64,000 nt of DNA from an uncultured Oscillospiraceae bacterium (GCA_905234855.1 CAJOIU010000007.1:51366-115365), one strand, 5' to 3'. Numbered from the stretch's first letter, positions 1 through 9,652 are shown. Numbers and translations: made by a program. Notes: generated by a model from the sequence alone, not told the origin.

Positions 1-937
1 CGGCATAACCGCTGCCGATGGAATCGGTGGAGAGTGCGCCCCAGTCGTAGGCTACGATGGAGGAGTTGTTCCAAGTGGTCGTGGTGCCGCCGAGGGCGTT
101 CGTGGCGCGGCAGTCGCCAATGAGGCCGAGCATCCAAGGAACCTCCATGTTGTTGAGGTCGCCCGTGCCCTCCGGCAGGTCGCCGGAATAGGTGTATACA
201 TGCACATCGGTGAGATCAACGACGCTGTCGCCGCCGGTGAAAACGGCGGTGCGGGTCGCGCCGCGGGTGCGGATCTCGGTGTTTGTGATATTCGCCGTGA
301 GGTCGGAGCCGACGGCGTAGATCCCCGCGCCGACGCCGCCCATGTCGTTTTCGCCCCAGCCGGAGAGATCCATGGTATAGCCGTTGAGGCTCACCTTGCC
401 GCCCTGATCGCCGGTAAGTACGATGCCGTTGAAATCCGCGCCCTCGGAGCGGATGATGTTATGATCCATGGCCTCGGATACGGACTTGGAATCCACCGGG
501 CGGCCGTTTTCAATGTAGAGGGCGGCGCGCAGAGGATAGGAGCGGACGGCGCCCATGTTCGGGCCGTATAGATACGCCTCGTCCGTCAGGGTTAGGACGA
601 TATTTCCGCGGTAGCTCGTTTTTTCCTCGATATCGGTCTGTACACCGTCTATGGTCATGGTGACGATCTCGCCGTTCGGGCCGCGCAGCTCCTCGTTTTC
701 GCCCACGGTGAGGCGGGACAGCGCGCAGGAGCGCTCAATGACACGGACATCCTTCGGCTCGGCCTCCTCGCTTGCCTCGCCGGTGGGTTCCACGCTTCCT
801 TCAAGGTCGATCCCGGCCTCCTGCAGCTCTGTGCCGAGACCGCCGCCCAGATCGGATTCCCCTTCCGCCAGCGCGGAAACTGCGCCGACGGTCAGCAGCA
901 GCGCCGCCGCCAGCAGCAGGGAAAGCAGCTTTTTCAT
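1..937 (-). CDS. Secreted surface protein with beta-helix-like repeats (3' end outside window)
   Basis: Reading the minus strand from the ATG at 937 gives 312 codons without a stop before the window edge, so the C-terminus is missing. The N-terminus is a clear signal peptide (MKKLLSLLLAAALLLTVGA, then cleavage near ALA). After an acidic linker, the chain is full of short hydrophobic/Asn/Thr/Gly rungs such as DLTANITNTEIRTRGATRT, typical of right-handed beta-helix, pectate-lyase-like or adhesin-like exported proteins of Clostridia. No catalytic motif is visible in the part present. A GGGGGT ribosome site lies about 8 nt before the ATG. The next gene upstream on the same strand (1155-2081) is also exported, which suggests an envelope locus. 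Coding is certain; the fold is inferred from the repeat style. Confidence 0.75.
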   Translation of the reverse strand, partial: MKKLLSLLLAAALLLTVGAVSALAEGESDLGGGLGTELQEAGIDLEGSVEPTGEASEEAEPKDVRVIERSCALSRLTVGENEELRGPNGEIVTMTIDGVQTDIEEKTSYRGNIVLTLTDEAYLYGPNMGAVRSYPLRAALYIENGRPVDSKSVSEAMDHNIIRSEGADFNGIVLTGDQGGKVSLNGYTMDLSGWGENDMGGVGAGIYAVGSDLTANITNTEIRTRGATRTAVFTGGDSVVDLTDVHVYTYSGDLPEGTGDLNNMEVPWMLGLIGDCRATNALGGTTTTWNNSSIVAYDWGALSTDSIGSGYA

Positions 938-976
938 AGGATATTACCCCCTGTGTTTCCTTGTTTTTCGGATATC

Positions 977-1005
977 AATGTACCATAGATAAAGGCAAAA
1001 GGCAA
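977..1005 (-). promoter_or_regulatory. Predicted sigma-A promoter of the 937 gene
   Basis: On the minus strand a TTGCCT (1005-1000) is followed after 17 nt by TACATT (982-977). The predicted start of transcription lies about 30 nt before the start codon at 937. Spacing is ideal, but the hexamers are only partial matches. Confidence 0.4.
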
Positions 1006-1091
1006 GGGACGCGCTCCGTCCTGTGGGGGGATAGGTCTGCCCCCGGAAGGATGTCATTCGCAAAACGTCTCGATCCTTCAAAAACGGTAAT

Positions 1092-1110
1092 TATTGCTGG
1101 TCGAGCAATA
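1092..1110 (-). terminator. Weak hairpin downstream of the 1155-2081 gene
   Basis: A 7-bp stem (1092-1098 with 1104-1110) encloses a GGTCG/CGACC loop between two minus-strand genes. It is followed on the minus strand only by a loose T-rich stretch, so it is a weak terminator candidate. Confidence 0.3.
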
Positions 1111-1154
1111 TTTTGCGCCCGGCACCCTTCCGGGGTGTCCTTACATGGGAGTTC

Positions 1155-2081
1155 TCAGCGCCGCGCCAGAAGCTCCATGGCATTTTGCAGCAATATGGCG
1201 GCTTCGGCGCGGGTGAGGGAGGCGTCGAGATCGTTCCAGTCAGGCAGCATCACGCTGCATGCCGTGAGGTTCGCCACCGCCTGCGTGCTCTCGCTCTCGG
1301 GAAGATCGATATAAGCGGCGCTGACCACGTCCGTCACGTCCAGCACGCCATTCAGCACGAGGCATGCGTCCCGCAGGGTGATATCGTCATCCGGCCGGAA
1401 AAGCGCCCCGGTCTCCGCCGCTGTGCCGCGGATATAGCCGTCGAGCAGCGCCGTGGCCACATAGGGCTTAAGCCACGGGGAGATGCGCTCGTCGTCCATA
1501 AAGCCTGTGGCGCTCACTCCGCAGAGCAACTCGCAGTCCGCGGCGGTCATGCACATGGAGAGGAACTCGCCCCGGCTGACGGCAGCGTCGGGATTGAACA
1601 CATAGTCCGCGCCGACGGTCTCCCCGGTGAAAACGCCTTTTTCGGTGAGGGCAACAGCGGCATATTCCGCGCCGCTGCCGGTCATGTCGGAATAGGTGAC
1701 GGCGGATTTTTGCTTGATGAGCCGTATCAGCACCGTCCCCTCCTGCGAGGGATTGCCGTCCTCATCCACGGCGCGGAAACCGAAATAATCCTTGCCGCGC
1801 TTGTTTTCCTTTGGCGTATAGACAAAACAGCCGTTGGGCGAAAGCTCCACGGAGCCCTTCATGGGCTCGGTGGTAAGCTCGAATGTCAGCGTGCCTCCGT
1901 CCGCATCATGGGCGGAAAGCTGTCCGCCGACAGAGACGCCGCGGTAGGTTTCGAGCTCCATGTTTTCCGCCACGGGCACGGAGCCCTGCGGCTCGGGGAT
2001 CCCGTCGCCCGCGGCCAGCGCGGGAGAAACGCACAGCATAATGGTCAAAAGCAGAGCTATGGCCGCTTTGAAAGATTTCAT
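1155..2081 (-). CDS. Secreted cadherin-like / SLH-domain protein
   Basis: 308 residues. Residues 1-24 form a signal peptide (MKSFKAAIALLLTIMLCVSP, then ALAAG). Residues about 38-125 look like a cadherin-like, tandem-95-type module (DADGGTLTFELTTEPMKGSV, then VYTPKENKRGKDYFGFRAVD). The remainder resembles two or three degenerate S-layer-homology repeats: the ALTEKGVF, FNPDAAVSRGEFLSM, FRPDDDITLRDA and SLTRAEAAILLQNAM segments are SLH-type. The likely role is a cell-surface protein held to wall polymer through SLH repeats. It sits between another exported protein and a kinase-like gene on the same strand. The substrate or partner is unknown. Confidence 0.75.
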   Translation of the reverse strand: MKSFKAAIALLLTIMLCVSPALAAGDGIPEPQGSVPVAENMELETYRGVSVGGQLSAHDADGGTLTFELTTEPMKGSVELSPNGCFVYTPKENKRGKDYFGFRAVDEDGNPSQEGTVLIRLIKQKSAVTYSDMTGSGAEYAAVALTEKGVFTGETVGADYVFNPDAAVSRGEFLSMCMTAADCELLCGVSATGFMDDERISPWLKPYVATALLDGYIRGTAAETGALFRPDDDITLRDACLVLNGVLDVTDVVSAAYIDLPESESTQAVANLTACSVMLPDWNDLDASLTRAEAAILLQNAMELLARR

Positions 2082-2136
2082 CCTATGACCTCCATCTCGT
2101 TTGTACCGTTATTTTGTACGCCGAGACAGAGAAATA

Positions 2137-2171
2137 TTCCCCTTGGCGGGAAAAACTCTCGCTAAGGGGAA
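2137..2171 (-). terminator. Hairpin terminator of the 2177-3256 gene
   Basis: The arms TTCCCCTT (2137-2144) and AAGGGGAA (2164-2171) pair perfectly. On the minus strand the hairpin directly follows the stop of the kinase-like gene and leads into a T-rich tail. Confidence 0.5.
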
Positions 2172-2176
2172 GTTCA

Positions 2177-3256
2177 TCAGTCAAACATTGTTTTGGTGTA
2201 GATGCTTTTGTCCAGCGCCACGGACAGCTCGGTGAGGACGGCGTTCATCCCGTCGGTGCGGTAGGCGATCTCCGGCTGCCGGAGCGTATCCACCGATTTC
2301 GGATCGGCGCGGGGCAGCGATACCCGGACACAGGTGCCCGCGTCCTGCCGGGATTCGAGGATCAGCGTGCCGCCGTGTGCTTCCGCGATCCCCCGGGCGA
2401 TGGCAAGACCCAGTCCCGCCCCGGCGGCGGGATCGGTGGCTTCGGCGGCGGGGGAGCCCGACAGCAGGCCGGACAGACGCTCCGGCGGGATGCCTGTGCC
2501 GCCGTCGTCCACCGCGAGGATGAAGCGGCTGCCCAGCTGGGAAAGGGAAACGCGGATCACGCCTCCGGCGGGAGTACGCAGCAGGCTGTTCGTCAGCAGA
2601 TTCAGAAGCATGGTCTCCAGCATGCCCGCGTCCGCCGCGGCATAGCCCTCCAGCTTCTCAGCCTCAAATCGAAGTTCGATCTCCATGGGTCGGACGAGCT
2701 GCGCCACCGTGTCGCACAGATCCCGAAATAGCGGCTCAAGGTCGATAAGTCGCTGTTTCATGGGCAGGCTCTCCTGCCGCAGACCGGCAGACAGGGTCAG
2801 ATGGCTGTGCAGCCGCTTGAGGCGATAATAGCTGCGGTAGAGCAGCGCCGTGTATTCCCGCAGCCGGGGATCCTGTTCCGGGCTGCCGCCCTTTACGACG
2901 GCGTCGATGGCCAAGCGGGCGGTTAGGAGATCGTTTCCGAATTCGCGCAGCGCACGATCCGACAGAGGCGACGCCTCCGTCTGTTCCCCCGCGAGAAACA
3001 CGATCGCCAGCCCGTCCCGGCGGGATACGGCGGAGGAAACGCTCCGGCCGCCCAAGCGTGTCATGCAGGCAAAGCGTTCCGCGGGATCGGATAGCGCCTC
3101 CTCCGGCAGGAGCGCCGCGGCGGAAAGGCCGGGGCGCAGGCCGAACATCGACTGCGCGGCGGGGTTTGCATATACTACAGCGCCGTTTTCCACGGCGGCC
3201 ACGGCGTCGCGGCTCATGTCGAACAGCGCGCCGAGGTCTTTGGCGTTCAGACTCAT
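2177..3256 (-). CDS. Histidine-kinase-like protein lacking the phospho-accepting His
   Basis: 359 residues from the ATG at 3256; an in-frame ATG at 3304 has no ribosome site, and ATG 3262 is also possible. The N-terminal ~80 residues resemble a PAS sensor (LFDMSRDAVAAVENGAVVYA). The C-terminal ~170 residues are a clear GHKL ATPase domain: N-box LLNLLTNSLLRTP, G1 box DDGGTGIPPE, G2 box GAGLGLAIARGIAEAHGG. The dimerisation helix, where an H-box (HE/D..P) should be, instead reads EFGNDLLTARLAIDAVV, with Asn in the His position. There are no membrane segments, so it should be cytoplasmic. No response regulator is adjacent. It may bind ATP without classical phosphotransfer, or the real acceptor may lie elsewhere. 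Confidence 0.75.
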   Translation of the reverse strand: MSLNAKDLGALFDMSRDAVAAVENGAVVYANPAAQSMFGLRPGLSAAALLPEEALSDPAERFACMTRLGGRSVSSAVSRRDGLAIVFLAGEQTEASPLSDRALREFGNDLLTARLAIDAVVKGGSPEQDPRLREYTALLYRSYYRLKRLHSHLTLSAGLRQESLPMKQRLIDLEPLFRDLCDTVAQLVRPMEIELRFEAEKLEGYAAADAGMLETMLLNLLTNSLLRTPAGGVIRVSLSQLGSRFILAVDDGGTGIPPERLSGLLSGSPAAEATDPAAGAGLGLAIARGIAEAHGGTLILESRQDAGTCVRVSLPRADPKSVDTLRQPEIAYRTDGMNAVLTELSVALDKSIYTKTMFD

Positions 3257-3325
3257 ATCCATACTCTCTCTATTATGAAATCCGAGCTTGTCTGATTCTC
3301 TCATATCGGTATTATTCTTGCCCGT

Positions 3326-3354
3326 AGTTTAGCAAATATCGGGGAAAAGAGCAA
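3326..3354 (-). promoter_or_regulatory. Predicted sigma-A promoter of the kinase-like gene
   Basis: On the minus strand TTGCTC (3354-3349) and TAAACT (3331-3326) are 17 nt apart. A 6-bp inverted repeat (CGGGGA 3340-3345, TCCCCG 3355-3360) overlaps the spacer and could serve as an operator. Confidence 0.45.
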
Positions 3355-3403
3355 TCCCCGAAAAATTTTTTTCCATGAATCCGAAAAAAATGCAAAAAAA
3401 CCC

Positions 3404-3482
3404 TGCGAAAATATTGACAAAGGTGTTATAATAGCTTTTGAAAAGCACGGTATCGGTCAAAAAGTCACAAAAACGGACTTTT
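3404..3482 (+). promoter_or_regulatory. Promoter and leader region of gap
   Basis: A consensus -10 TATAAT lies at 3427-3432. A perfect TTGACA at 3414-3419 is only 7 nt upstream, so it cannot be its partner; the hexamer at the right distance (3404-3409) is poor. The leader that follows contains a 7-bp stem (AAAAGTC 3460-3466, GACTTTT 3476-3482). The next gene has a strong ribosome site (AGGAGGT) and highly expressed-type codon use. Confidence 0.5.
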
Positions 3483-3538
3483 CCGGCACCTCCCTGCTGG
3501 GGGATTTGCTTTTATAAATTCATTATTCATATATCTAG

Positions 3539-4579
<1,041 letters not shown>

Positions 4580-4634
4580 AAATGAAGAAATGATCCTTTT
4601 CTTGCCTGATAGATAATTTGCTGCAATCTTTTTT

Positions 4635-4679
4635 AAGAGTAAAACCGCATTCAGATATCTGGGCGGTTTTACTCTTTTC
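4635..4679. terminator. Strong, probably bidirectional terminator after gap
   Basis: A perfect 14-bp stem (4635-4648 with 4663-4676) has a 14-nt loop, T-run before the stem and TTTT at its 3' end. It isolates gap from the acyltransferase gene that follows. Confidence 0.85.
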
Positions 4680-4733
4680 ATCCATAATTGGTATGTGTTC
4701 AAAGCTGTCGCAATGCTGTAAGGGAGTTAAAAA

Positions 4734-6767
4734 GTGAGAGAGAAATGGATAGACAGTTCCAAAGGGTTGGCGATTCTGCTCGTTATATACGGACATTTCG
4801 TTTGGGAGCTTGATTTTCCATATGCAAGTTTTGTATATGGCTTCCATTTGACGGTGTTTTTCCTTTTGAGTGGGTATACCATAAAGAAAGAACTTTCTCT
4901 GCAATACATCGGAAAAAAATTTCGTCGATTGATGAGGCCGTACTTTTGGACGTGCGTAGCACTAATCGTTGCCGATATTATCAACTGCTATTTGGTAGAT
5001 CATAACTGTACGATTTCAAACGTGACCAAAATCATCGGGAACGACCTTACTCGAAGTTTTTTTGCTTCGGGCGGTATTACCATGTACGGTACGATTGATG
5101 TCGGGACTTTCATTGGAGCGATATGGTTTCTTCCTGCGATGTTTTTTGCGTTTCTTTTCTTTCAAGCGCTTTTAGCATTGACAGAAAAAGATATTTACTT
5201 AGGCATATCATCTATGGCTGTCTCGGTTTTGGGGATAATTTCTGCTCAGGCGATTTGGTTTCCTTTCAGCATACAATCGGGAATGATGGCGGTATTCTTT
5301 TTATATCTCGGTTATGAGATAAAAAAACACCGGCTGCTGGAACGCATCCGATGGTATCATTATGTTGTCGCGCAGATCATATTGTTGTATGGTATTTATC
5401 AGAATTACTGTTATATTGATTTTGCTGGATGTGAAATTGGCGATTTTTTTCTCTCCGTTCCCATATCTCTTGCCGGATGCTTGCTGATTTACCTTGTTTC
5501 AAAGCCTACAAGATTTAAGCTGCATAACTTGTTTACGCAGATATTGGAATTTATTGGGAAAAGATCGCTGGATGTGCTATGTGTGCATCTTTTTGCGATC
5601 AACACGATGCAGTACCATGTGGATCGTATGCTCGCGCCCCTTGATCTAACGGGTAATTTATGGGGCTGGGGAGTGATCGTCGTAGAAATAATTGTGGCCG
5701 TGGCAGGTGCTGTACTTGTCGAATGCGGTAAAAAAATTGTTGAGAACAAATACGGCTCCGGCAAAAGAACTCTCAAGCTCTCGCTTGGGCGGGATATGGC
5801 TATTGATGTTTCCAAAGGCATCCTGATTTTTTTGACGATGGTGGGACACTATGCGATAGCGGGTAATCTTAGAAACATAATTTACTCCTTCCACATGGCA
5901 GCTTTTGTTGTGTTGTCGGGCTATTTTCACAATGGTTCCCGATCCATTTCCCATGAAATACGTCGTACGATGAAAACATTTTTGCTTCCGTATTTTGTGT
6001 ATTCACTTTGCGCCATTGCCTTTTCTGCCCGGAGTAAAGAGGCGTTTGCTGCCGGCCTTATACAATATCTGAGTGGCGTTTCCTTTACAAGAAGGATCTT
6101 GACAGATATCCCCACAGTAGGTCCTGTTTACTTTATTTTGATGCTGTTTGTGATAAGACTTCTCTACTCGCTGATAGATCACGTCGTTCAGAACCCTTGG
6201 GCAAAGGGCGGAGCGATTATAGGCGTTGGACTGATCGGCCTGTTTTTAGGAAGGCGCGGTTATTGGTTGCCGTGGAGCGTCGATGTAGCGTGTGTTTTAC
6301 TTATCTTCTACCATCTTGGCGTTCTTCTGCGGCGGTGGGACTTGTTGGCGCTTCTCAAAAATAACAAATATTTATATTTTGTTTTGGCTCCGATATGGGT
6401 TTATATGATATGGATGGGCGGAATGGAGATTTCGGTGCGAAATTATGGCTGGTACGGGCTGACGATTTTGGGCGCTACTGCAGGAACCGTGCTGCTCTAT
6501 TGCCTTTCTGATTATATCACCCACCATCTCCCCATAATTGCGAGTGTTCTCAGCTATCTCGGAAAGGCAACGCTTTACATTTTATGTACACACACATTGC
6601 TGTATGATAGTGTGAATGATTTTGTGTCGCATCGCTTCTCTGAGGAAAATTTCACATTCCTTGTATTCACTATATTGCTTCAGATTCTGATAAGCGCTGC
6701 TCTTTGGGCCATAAGACTGCTTTGTGTCAATTATGGCTCGAAGAAACGACAGGAATGCAGAACGTGA
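4734..6767 (+). CDS. Tandem two-domain acyltransferase-3 family membrane protein
   Basis: 677 residues from a GTG start preceded by AGGGAG at 4721-4726. The protein is two acyltransferase-3 units in a row, about residues 1-345 and 350-677. Each starts with the family signature: WIDSSKGLAILLVIYGHF then FHLTVFFLLSGY in the first, and AIDVSKGILIFLTMVGHY then FHMAAFVVLSGY in the second. Each has about ten hydrophobic membrane segments. Members (OafA, NolL/fucose O-acetylase type) move acetyl or other acyl groups onto surface sugars; single-unit length is about 340, so this is a fusion or internal duplication. The base composition is visibly lower in GC than both neighbours, and the gene sits between terminator-isolated gap and a transporter remnant, so recent transfer is likely. 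The acceptor is unknown. Confidence 0.85.
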   Translation: MREKWIDSSKGLAILLVIYGHFVWELDFPYASFVYGFHLTVFFLLSGYTIKKELSLQYIGKKFRRLMRPYFWTCVALIVADIINCYLVDHNCTISNVTKIIGNDLTRSFFASGGITMYGTIDVGTFIGAIWFLPAMFFAFLFFQALLALTEKDIYLGISSMAVSVLGIISAQAIWFPFSIQSGMMAVFFLYLGYEIKKHRLLERIRWYHYVVAQIILLYGIYQNYCYIDFAGCEIGDFFLSVPISLAGCLLIYLVSKPTRFKLHNLFTQILEFIGKRSLDVLCVHLFAINTMQYHVDRMLAPLDLTGNLWGWGVIVVEIIVAVAGAVLVECGKKIVENKYGSGKRTLKLSLGRDMAIDVSKGILIFLTMVGHYAIAGNLRNIIYSFHMAAFVVLSGYFHNGSRSISHEIRRTMKTFLLPYFVYSLCAIAFSARSKEAFAAGLIQYLSGVSFTRRILTDIPTVGPVYFILMLFVIRLLYSLIDHVVQNPWAKGGAIIGVGLIGLFLGRRGYWLPWSVDVACVLLIFYHLGVLLRRWDLLALLKNNKYLYFVLAPIWVYMIWMGGMEISVRNYGWYGLTILGATAGTVLLYCLSDYITHHLPIIASVLSYLGKATLYILCTHTLLYDSVNDFVSHRFSEENFTFLVFTILLQILISAALWAIRLLCVNYGSKKRQECRT

Positions 6768-6774
6768 TAGTGCG

Positions 6775-6926
6775 ACTATGCCGGCTTTTGCGGGAGCTGC
6801 AAGGAAGCTCGGAAGCACCTTGAAGCCGGCGGCAATGCTCAAAATGCCAAACAGCGGCGGCATAAAGATCGAGCCGCCGTAAGCACTTGCCATTTGGATG
6901 CCGCCGTTCGGCTCTGTTCCTTGCAT
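6775..6926 (-). pseudogene. Remnant of an MFS transporter C-terminal region
   Basis: On the minus strand the frame from 6926 encodes GGIQMASAYGGSIFMPPLFG followed by ILSIAAGFKVLPSFLA. This resembles the late-helix region of fucose-permease-like major facilitator transporters (typically MQMASAYxGSTxMPPLFG). The rest of such a ~400-residue protein is absent: the 3' side runs into the acyltransferase gene and the 5' side has no recognisable continuation. I read it as the stump of a gene disrupted when the acyltransferase segment arrived. The rest of the 363-bp gap (6768-7130) holds only the promoter of the next gene. Confidence 0.45.
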
Positions 6927-7047
6927 ATTTTTTCTGCGTCTATTTTCACACAATTACCCACGTATGGGTGACCGCACCTCTGTTGGTTTCGGATGGCATC
7001 ATACTGTGTTCCGCGCGGATGGTAAGTGCTTCTGCGGCGGGAAACTC

Positions 7048-7076
7048 TTTACATCATAGCCGTTTCGCGGTATACT
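7048..7076 (+). promoter_or_regulatory. Sigma-A promoter of the yabM-mazG-hup-rqcP cluster
   Basis: TTTACA (7048-7053) and TATACT (7071-7076) are separated by exactly 17 nt, 54 nt before the start codon at 7131. Confidence 0.6.
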
Positions 7077-7130
7077 ACAGCGGCACAGCGGCATAGAATC
7101 TTTTATCCAGCCTGACCCAAAGGAGCCTGT

Positions 7131-8759
7131 ATGTCGGAGAAAAAAGGACAAAACTTCCTGCATGGCGCAGCGATATATACCGTCGGCATCATCGTCATCA
7201 AGATCCTCGGCGCGATCTACAAGATCCCGCTGGGCAATATCCTCGGCACGGTGGGCTTCAATCACTTTGACGTCACCTATCGGCTGTATAACGTGTTTCT
7301 GACGATCTCCACCGCGGGCATCCCCGTGGCGATGAGCCGCCTCATTTCGGAGGCGGACGCCGTGGGACGCGATCAGCAGGTGCGGAAGGTCTTCAATGTC
7401 GGCATCAAGACATTTCTGGGTCTCGGTCTCGCGGGAACGCTCATCATGATGCTGTTCCCGGACGATCTCGCCGCGTGGATGGGAGATATCCGGGCGACAC
7501 AATGCCTGTTCGTCATGGCGCCGAGCGTGCTGCTCGTGTGCGTGACGGCGGCTTATCGGGGCTATGCGCAGGGACATGCGGACATGATCCCCACCACGGT
7601 TTCCCAGATCGTGGAAACGGGCGTGAAGGTACTGATCGGCCTGTCCTGCGCGGGCATCCTGCACCGCATGGGGAAAAGCGTGGAGATCTGCGCCGCCGGG
7701 GCGATCCTCGGCACCACCGTGAGCTCCTTGGCCGCCATGCTGTATATGCAGATCAAGGTGCATCATAAATATGAGGTCAATCCGCCTGTGACGCCGGAGA
7801 GCGATACCCCGGACAGCGGAAAGCGGGTTTTGTGGGACCTGCTTCGCATCGGTATCCCCATCACGATCTCCACCTCTGTCATGAGCCTCATTCAGCTCGC
7901 GGACGCGAAGATCACCCTCAATCAGCTCCAGAACGCCGCGGGCTATGCCGAGATGGCGGCCTATGCCTTGAACGGCACCTATGGGCAGGCCATGACGGTC
8001 TATAACGTCCCCTCCGCCTTCGTCGTACCCTTCGTGGCGAGCGTTGTGCCGGCGATCGCGGCGGCGCGGGTGCGGGGCAACCGGGAAGAGGTATGCGACG
8101 TGGCGGAAAAGGCCATGCGCATGTGTACGCTCCTGTGCCTGCCGATGGCGGTGGGCATGGCGGTGCTGTCTAAGCCCTGCATGGATGTGCTGTATCCCTC
8201 GGCGGCGGAGCAGGGAGGTATGCTTCTGACGGAGCTGGGAATCGTGTGCTATTTCATGACCATGAGCCTCATGACGAACGCGATCCTGCCCGCCAACGGC
8301 AACGAGCGGCTGCCCCTCGTCGCGATCCTCTGCGGCGGGGCGACGAAGGTCGTCGTCACCTATCTTCTCGTGGGCGACCCTTCCATCAACATTTACGGCG
8401 CCCCCATTGGCACCCTGTGCTGCTATATCGTGATGCTGTCTGTAAACCTCATTTTCATGGCGAGGCATATGGCGCGGCCCATGAACCTATGGCGCATTTT
8501 TGGGCGTGCGGGCATCAGCACAGGTGTCATGGGCGTTGGCGCATGGGCGGTCTGGTCGCTGCTCCACAGCGTGACCCGCGGCTGGCAGGCCTCCATCATG
8601 GGACGGCCGCTGAACATTATCGTTCCGTTTCTCATCGCGGTCTGCGTAGGTGTGGTGATCTACGCCGTGATGATCGTGGCGCTGCGGGCGATCACGCTGG
8701 AGGATATGAAGCTCATGCCCAAGGGCGAAAAAATTGCCAAAATACTCCATATTCATTGA
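7131..8759 (+). CDS. SpoVB/YabM-type polysaccharide or lipid flippase (MVF/MATE-like)
   Basis: 542 residues with about 14 hydrophobic segments and the N-terminal signature of the SpoVB/YtgP/YabM family (FLHGAAIYTVGIIVIKILGA then IYKIPLGNILG). The family moves lipid-linked cell-wall or cortex precursors across the cytoplasmic membrane. Conserved features include STAGIPVAMSRLISE near residue 65. AAAGGAG precedes the ATG. Its place directly before mazG, hup and rqcP matches Bacillus yabM-yabN-yabO, which is why a YabM rather than SpoVB identity is suggested; the sequence alone does not separate the two. The stop overlaps the -35 of the mazG promoter. Confidence 0.88.
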   Translation: MSEKKGQNFLHGAAIYTVGIIVIKILGAIYKIPLGNILGTVGFNHFDVTYRLYNVFLTISTAGIPVAMSRLISEADAVGRDQQVRKVFNVGIKTFLGLGLAGTLIMMLFPDDLAAWMGDIRATQCLFVMAPSVLLVCVTAAYRGYAQGHADMIPTTVSQIVETGVKVLIGLSCAGILHRMGKSVEICAAGAILGTTVSSLAAMLYMQIKVHHKYEVNPPVTPESDTPDSGKRVLWDLLRIGIPITISTSVMSLIQLADAKITLNQLQNAAGYAEMAAYALNGTYGQAMTVYNVPSAFVVPFVASVVPAIAAARVRGNREEVCDVAEKAMRMCTLLCLPMAVGMAVLSKPCMDVLYPSAAEQGGMLLTELGIVCYFMTMSLMTNAILPANGNERLPLVAILCGGATKVVVTYLLVGDPSINIYGAPIGTLCCYIVMLSVNLIFMARHMARPMNLWRIFGRAGISTGVMGVGAWAVWSLLHSVTRGWQASIMGRPLNIIVPFLIAVCVGVVIYAVMIVALRAITLEDMKLMPKGEKIAKILHIH

Positions 8760-8784
8760 CAAATTCGAAAAAACATCGTAAAAT
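8756..8784 (+). promoter_or_regulatory. Sigma-A promoter of mazG
   Basis: A consensus TTGACA (8756-8761), overlapping the stop of the previous gene, is followed after 17 nt by TAAAAT (8779-8784). It allows mazG transcription independent of the flippase gene. Confidence 0.7.
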
Positions 8785-8847
8785 TGCCGAAATTGCCTTG
8801 AAAACAGCGTTTTTTTTGATTTTTTCTATTGCAGAGAGAAGAAAACT

Positions 8848-9648
8848 ATGGTAAATTTTCAGTACAAAGAAAAGTATGGCATTGAGGATTTTCGAGCCAT
8901 CATGGAGCTGCTGCGCGGCGAGGGCGGATGCCCTTGGGATCGTGTGCAGACCCATGAATCCATCCGGCGCAATATGCTCGAAGAGGCCTATGAGGCCGTG
9001 GCCGCCATCAACCATGCCGATATGGACAACCTCCGGGAGGAACTGGGCGATCTGCAGATGCAGATCCTGTTCCATGCCCGCATGGAGGAGGAAATTGGCG
9101 GCTTCGATTTCGACGATGTGTGTGACGAGGCATGTAAAAAGCTCATCCGACGTCATCCCCATGTATTTGGTACGGCCGAGGCCGGAACGCCGGACGAAGT
9201 GCTTGCCACTTGGGACGCCGTAAAGCGCGAGGAGAAGCAGCAGAAAACCACCGCCGGCGCGATGGCCAGCGTGGCGGATGCGCTGCCGGCGCTGTGGCGG
9301 GCGGAAAAGATCCAATCCAAAGCCGGAAAAGCCGGTTTCGACTGGGACGACTGGCGCGGCCCCCGGGAAAAGCTCAGCGAAGAGATCGCGGAGCTGGACG
9401 AGGCCATCGCCGCCGGGGAAAATATCGAGGCCGAGCTGGGCGATGTGCTTGCCACCGTCGTTAATCTGGCGCGGCACTTGAAGATCGACCCGGAAAAGGC
9501 GCTGGGCGGCGCCTGCGACCGTTTCATCGCCCGGTATACCCGGATGGAGGAGCTGGCGGCGGTCGGGGGGAACTCGCTGGAGGCAATGGAGCCGGAGGCG
9601 AGGGAAGCCCTCTGGGAGCAGGCCAAGGCGGAGGAAAGAGATTCGTAA
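8848..9648 (+). CDS. mazG: Nucleoside triphosphate pyrophosphohydrolase MazG
   Basis: 266 residues, the usual two-domain MazG length. It hydrolyses NTPs/dNTPs to the monophosphate and pyrophosphate, cleaning the pool or lowering ppGpp-linked nucleotides. The first MazG domain shows GGCPWDRVQTHESIRRNMLEE then AYEAV and LREELGDLQMQILFHARM, carrying the EExxE...ExxD metal-binding pattern. The second copy (KAGFDWDDW, EKLSEEIAELDEAI, EAELGDVLATVVNLAR) follows from residue about 150. Bacillus YabN has an extra N-terminal methylase domain that is absent here. The gene lies between the flippase and hup, the conserved yab order. Confidence 0.95.
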   Translation: MVNFQYKEKYGIEDFRAIMELLRGEGGCPWDRVQTHESIRRNMLEEAYEAVAAINHADMDNLREELGDLQMQILFHARMEEEIGGFDFDDVCDEACKKLIRRHPHVFGTAEAGTPDEVLATWDAVKREEKQQKTTAGAMASVADALPALWRAEKIQSKAGKAGFDWDDWRGPREKLSEEIAELDEAIAAGENIEAELGDVLATVVNLARHLKIDPEKALGGACDRFIARYTRMEELAAVGGNSLEAMEPEAREALWEQAKAEERDS

Positions 9649-9652
9649 GAAC

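Noticed and set aside
3414-3432. TTGACA and TATAAT pair before gap
   Set aside because: They are only 7 nt apart and cannot form one promoter; only the -10 is retained.
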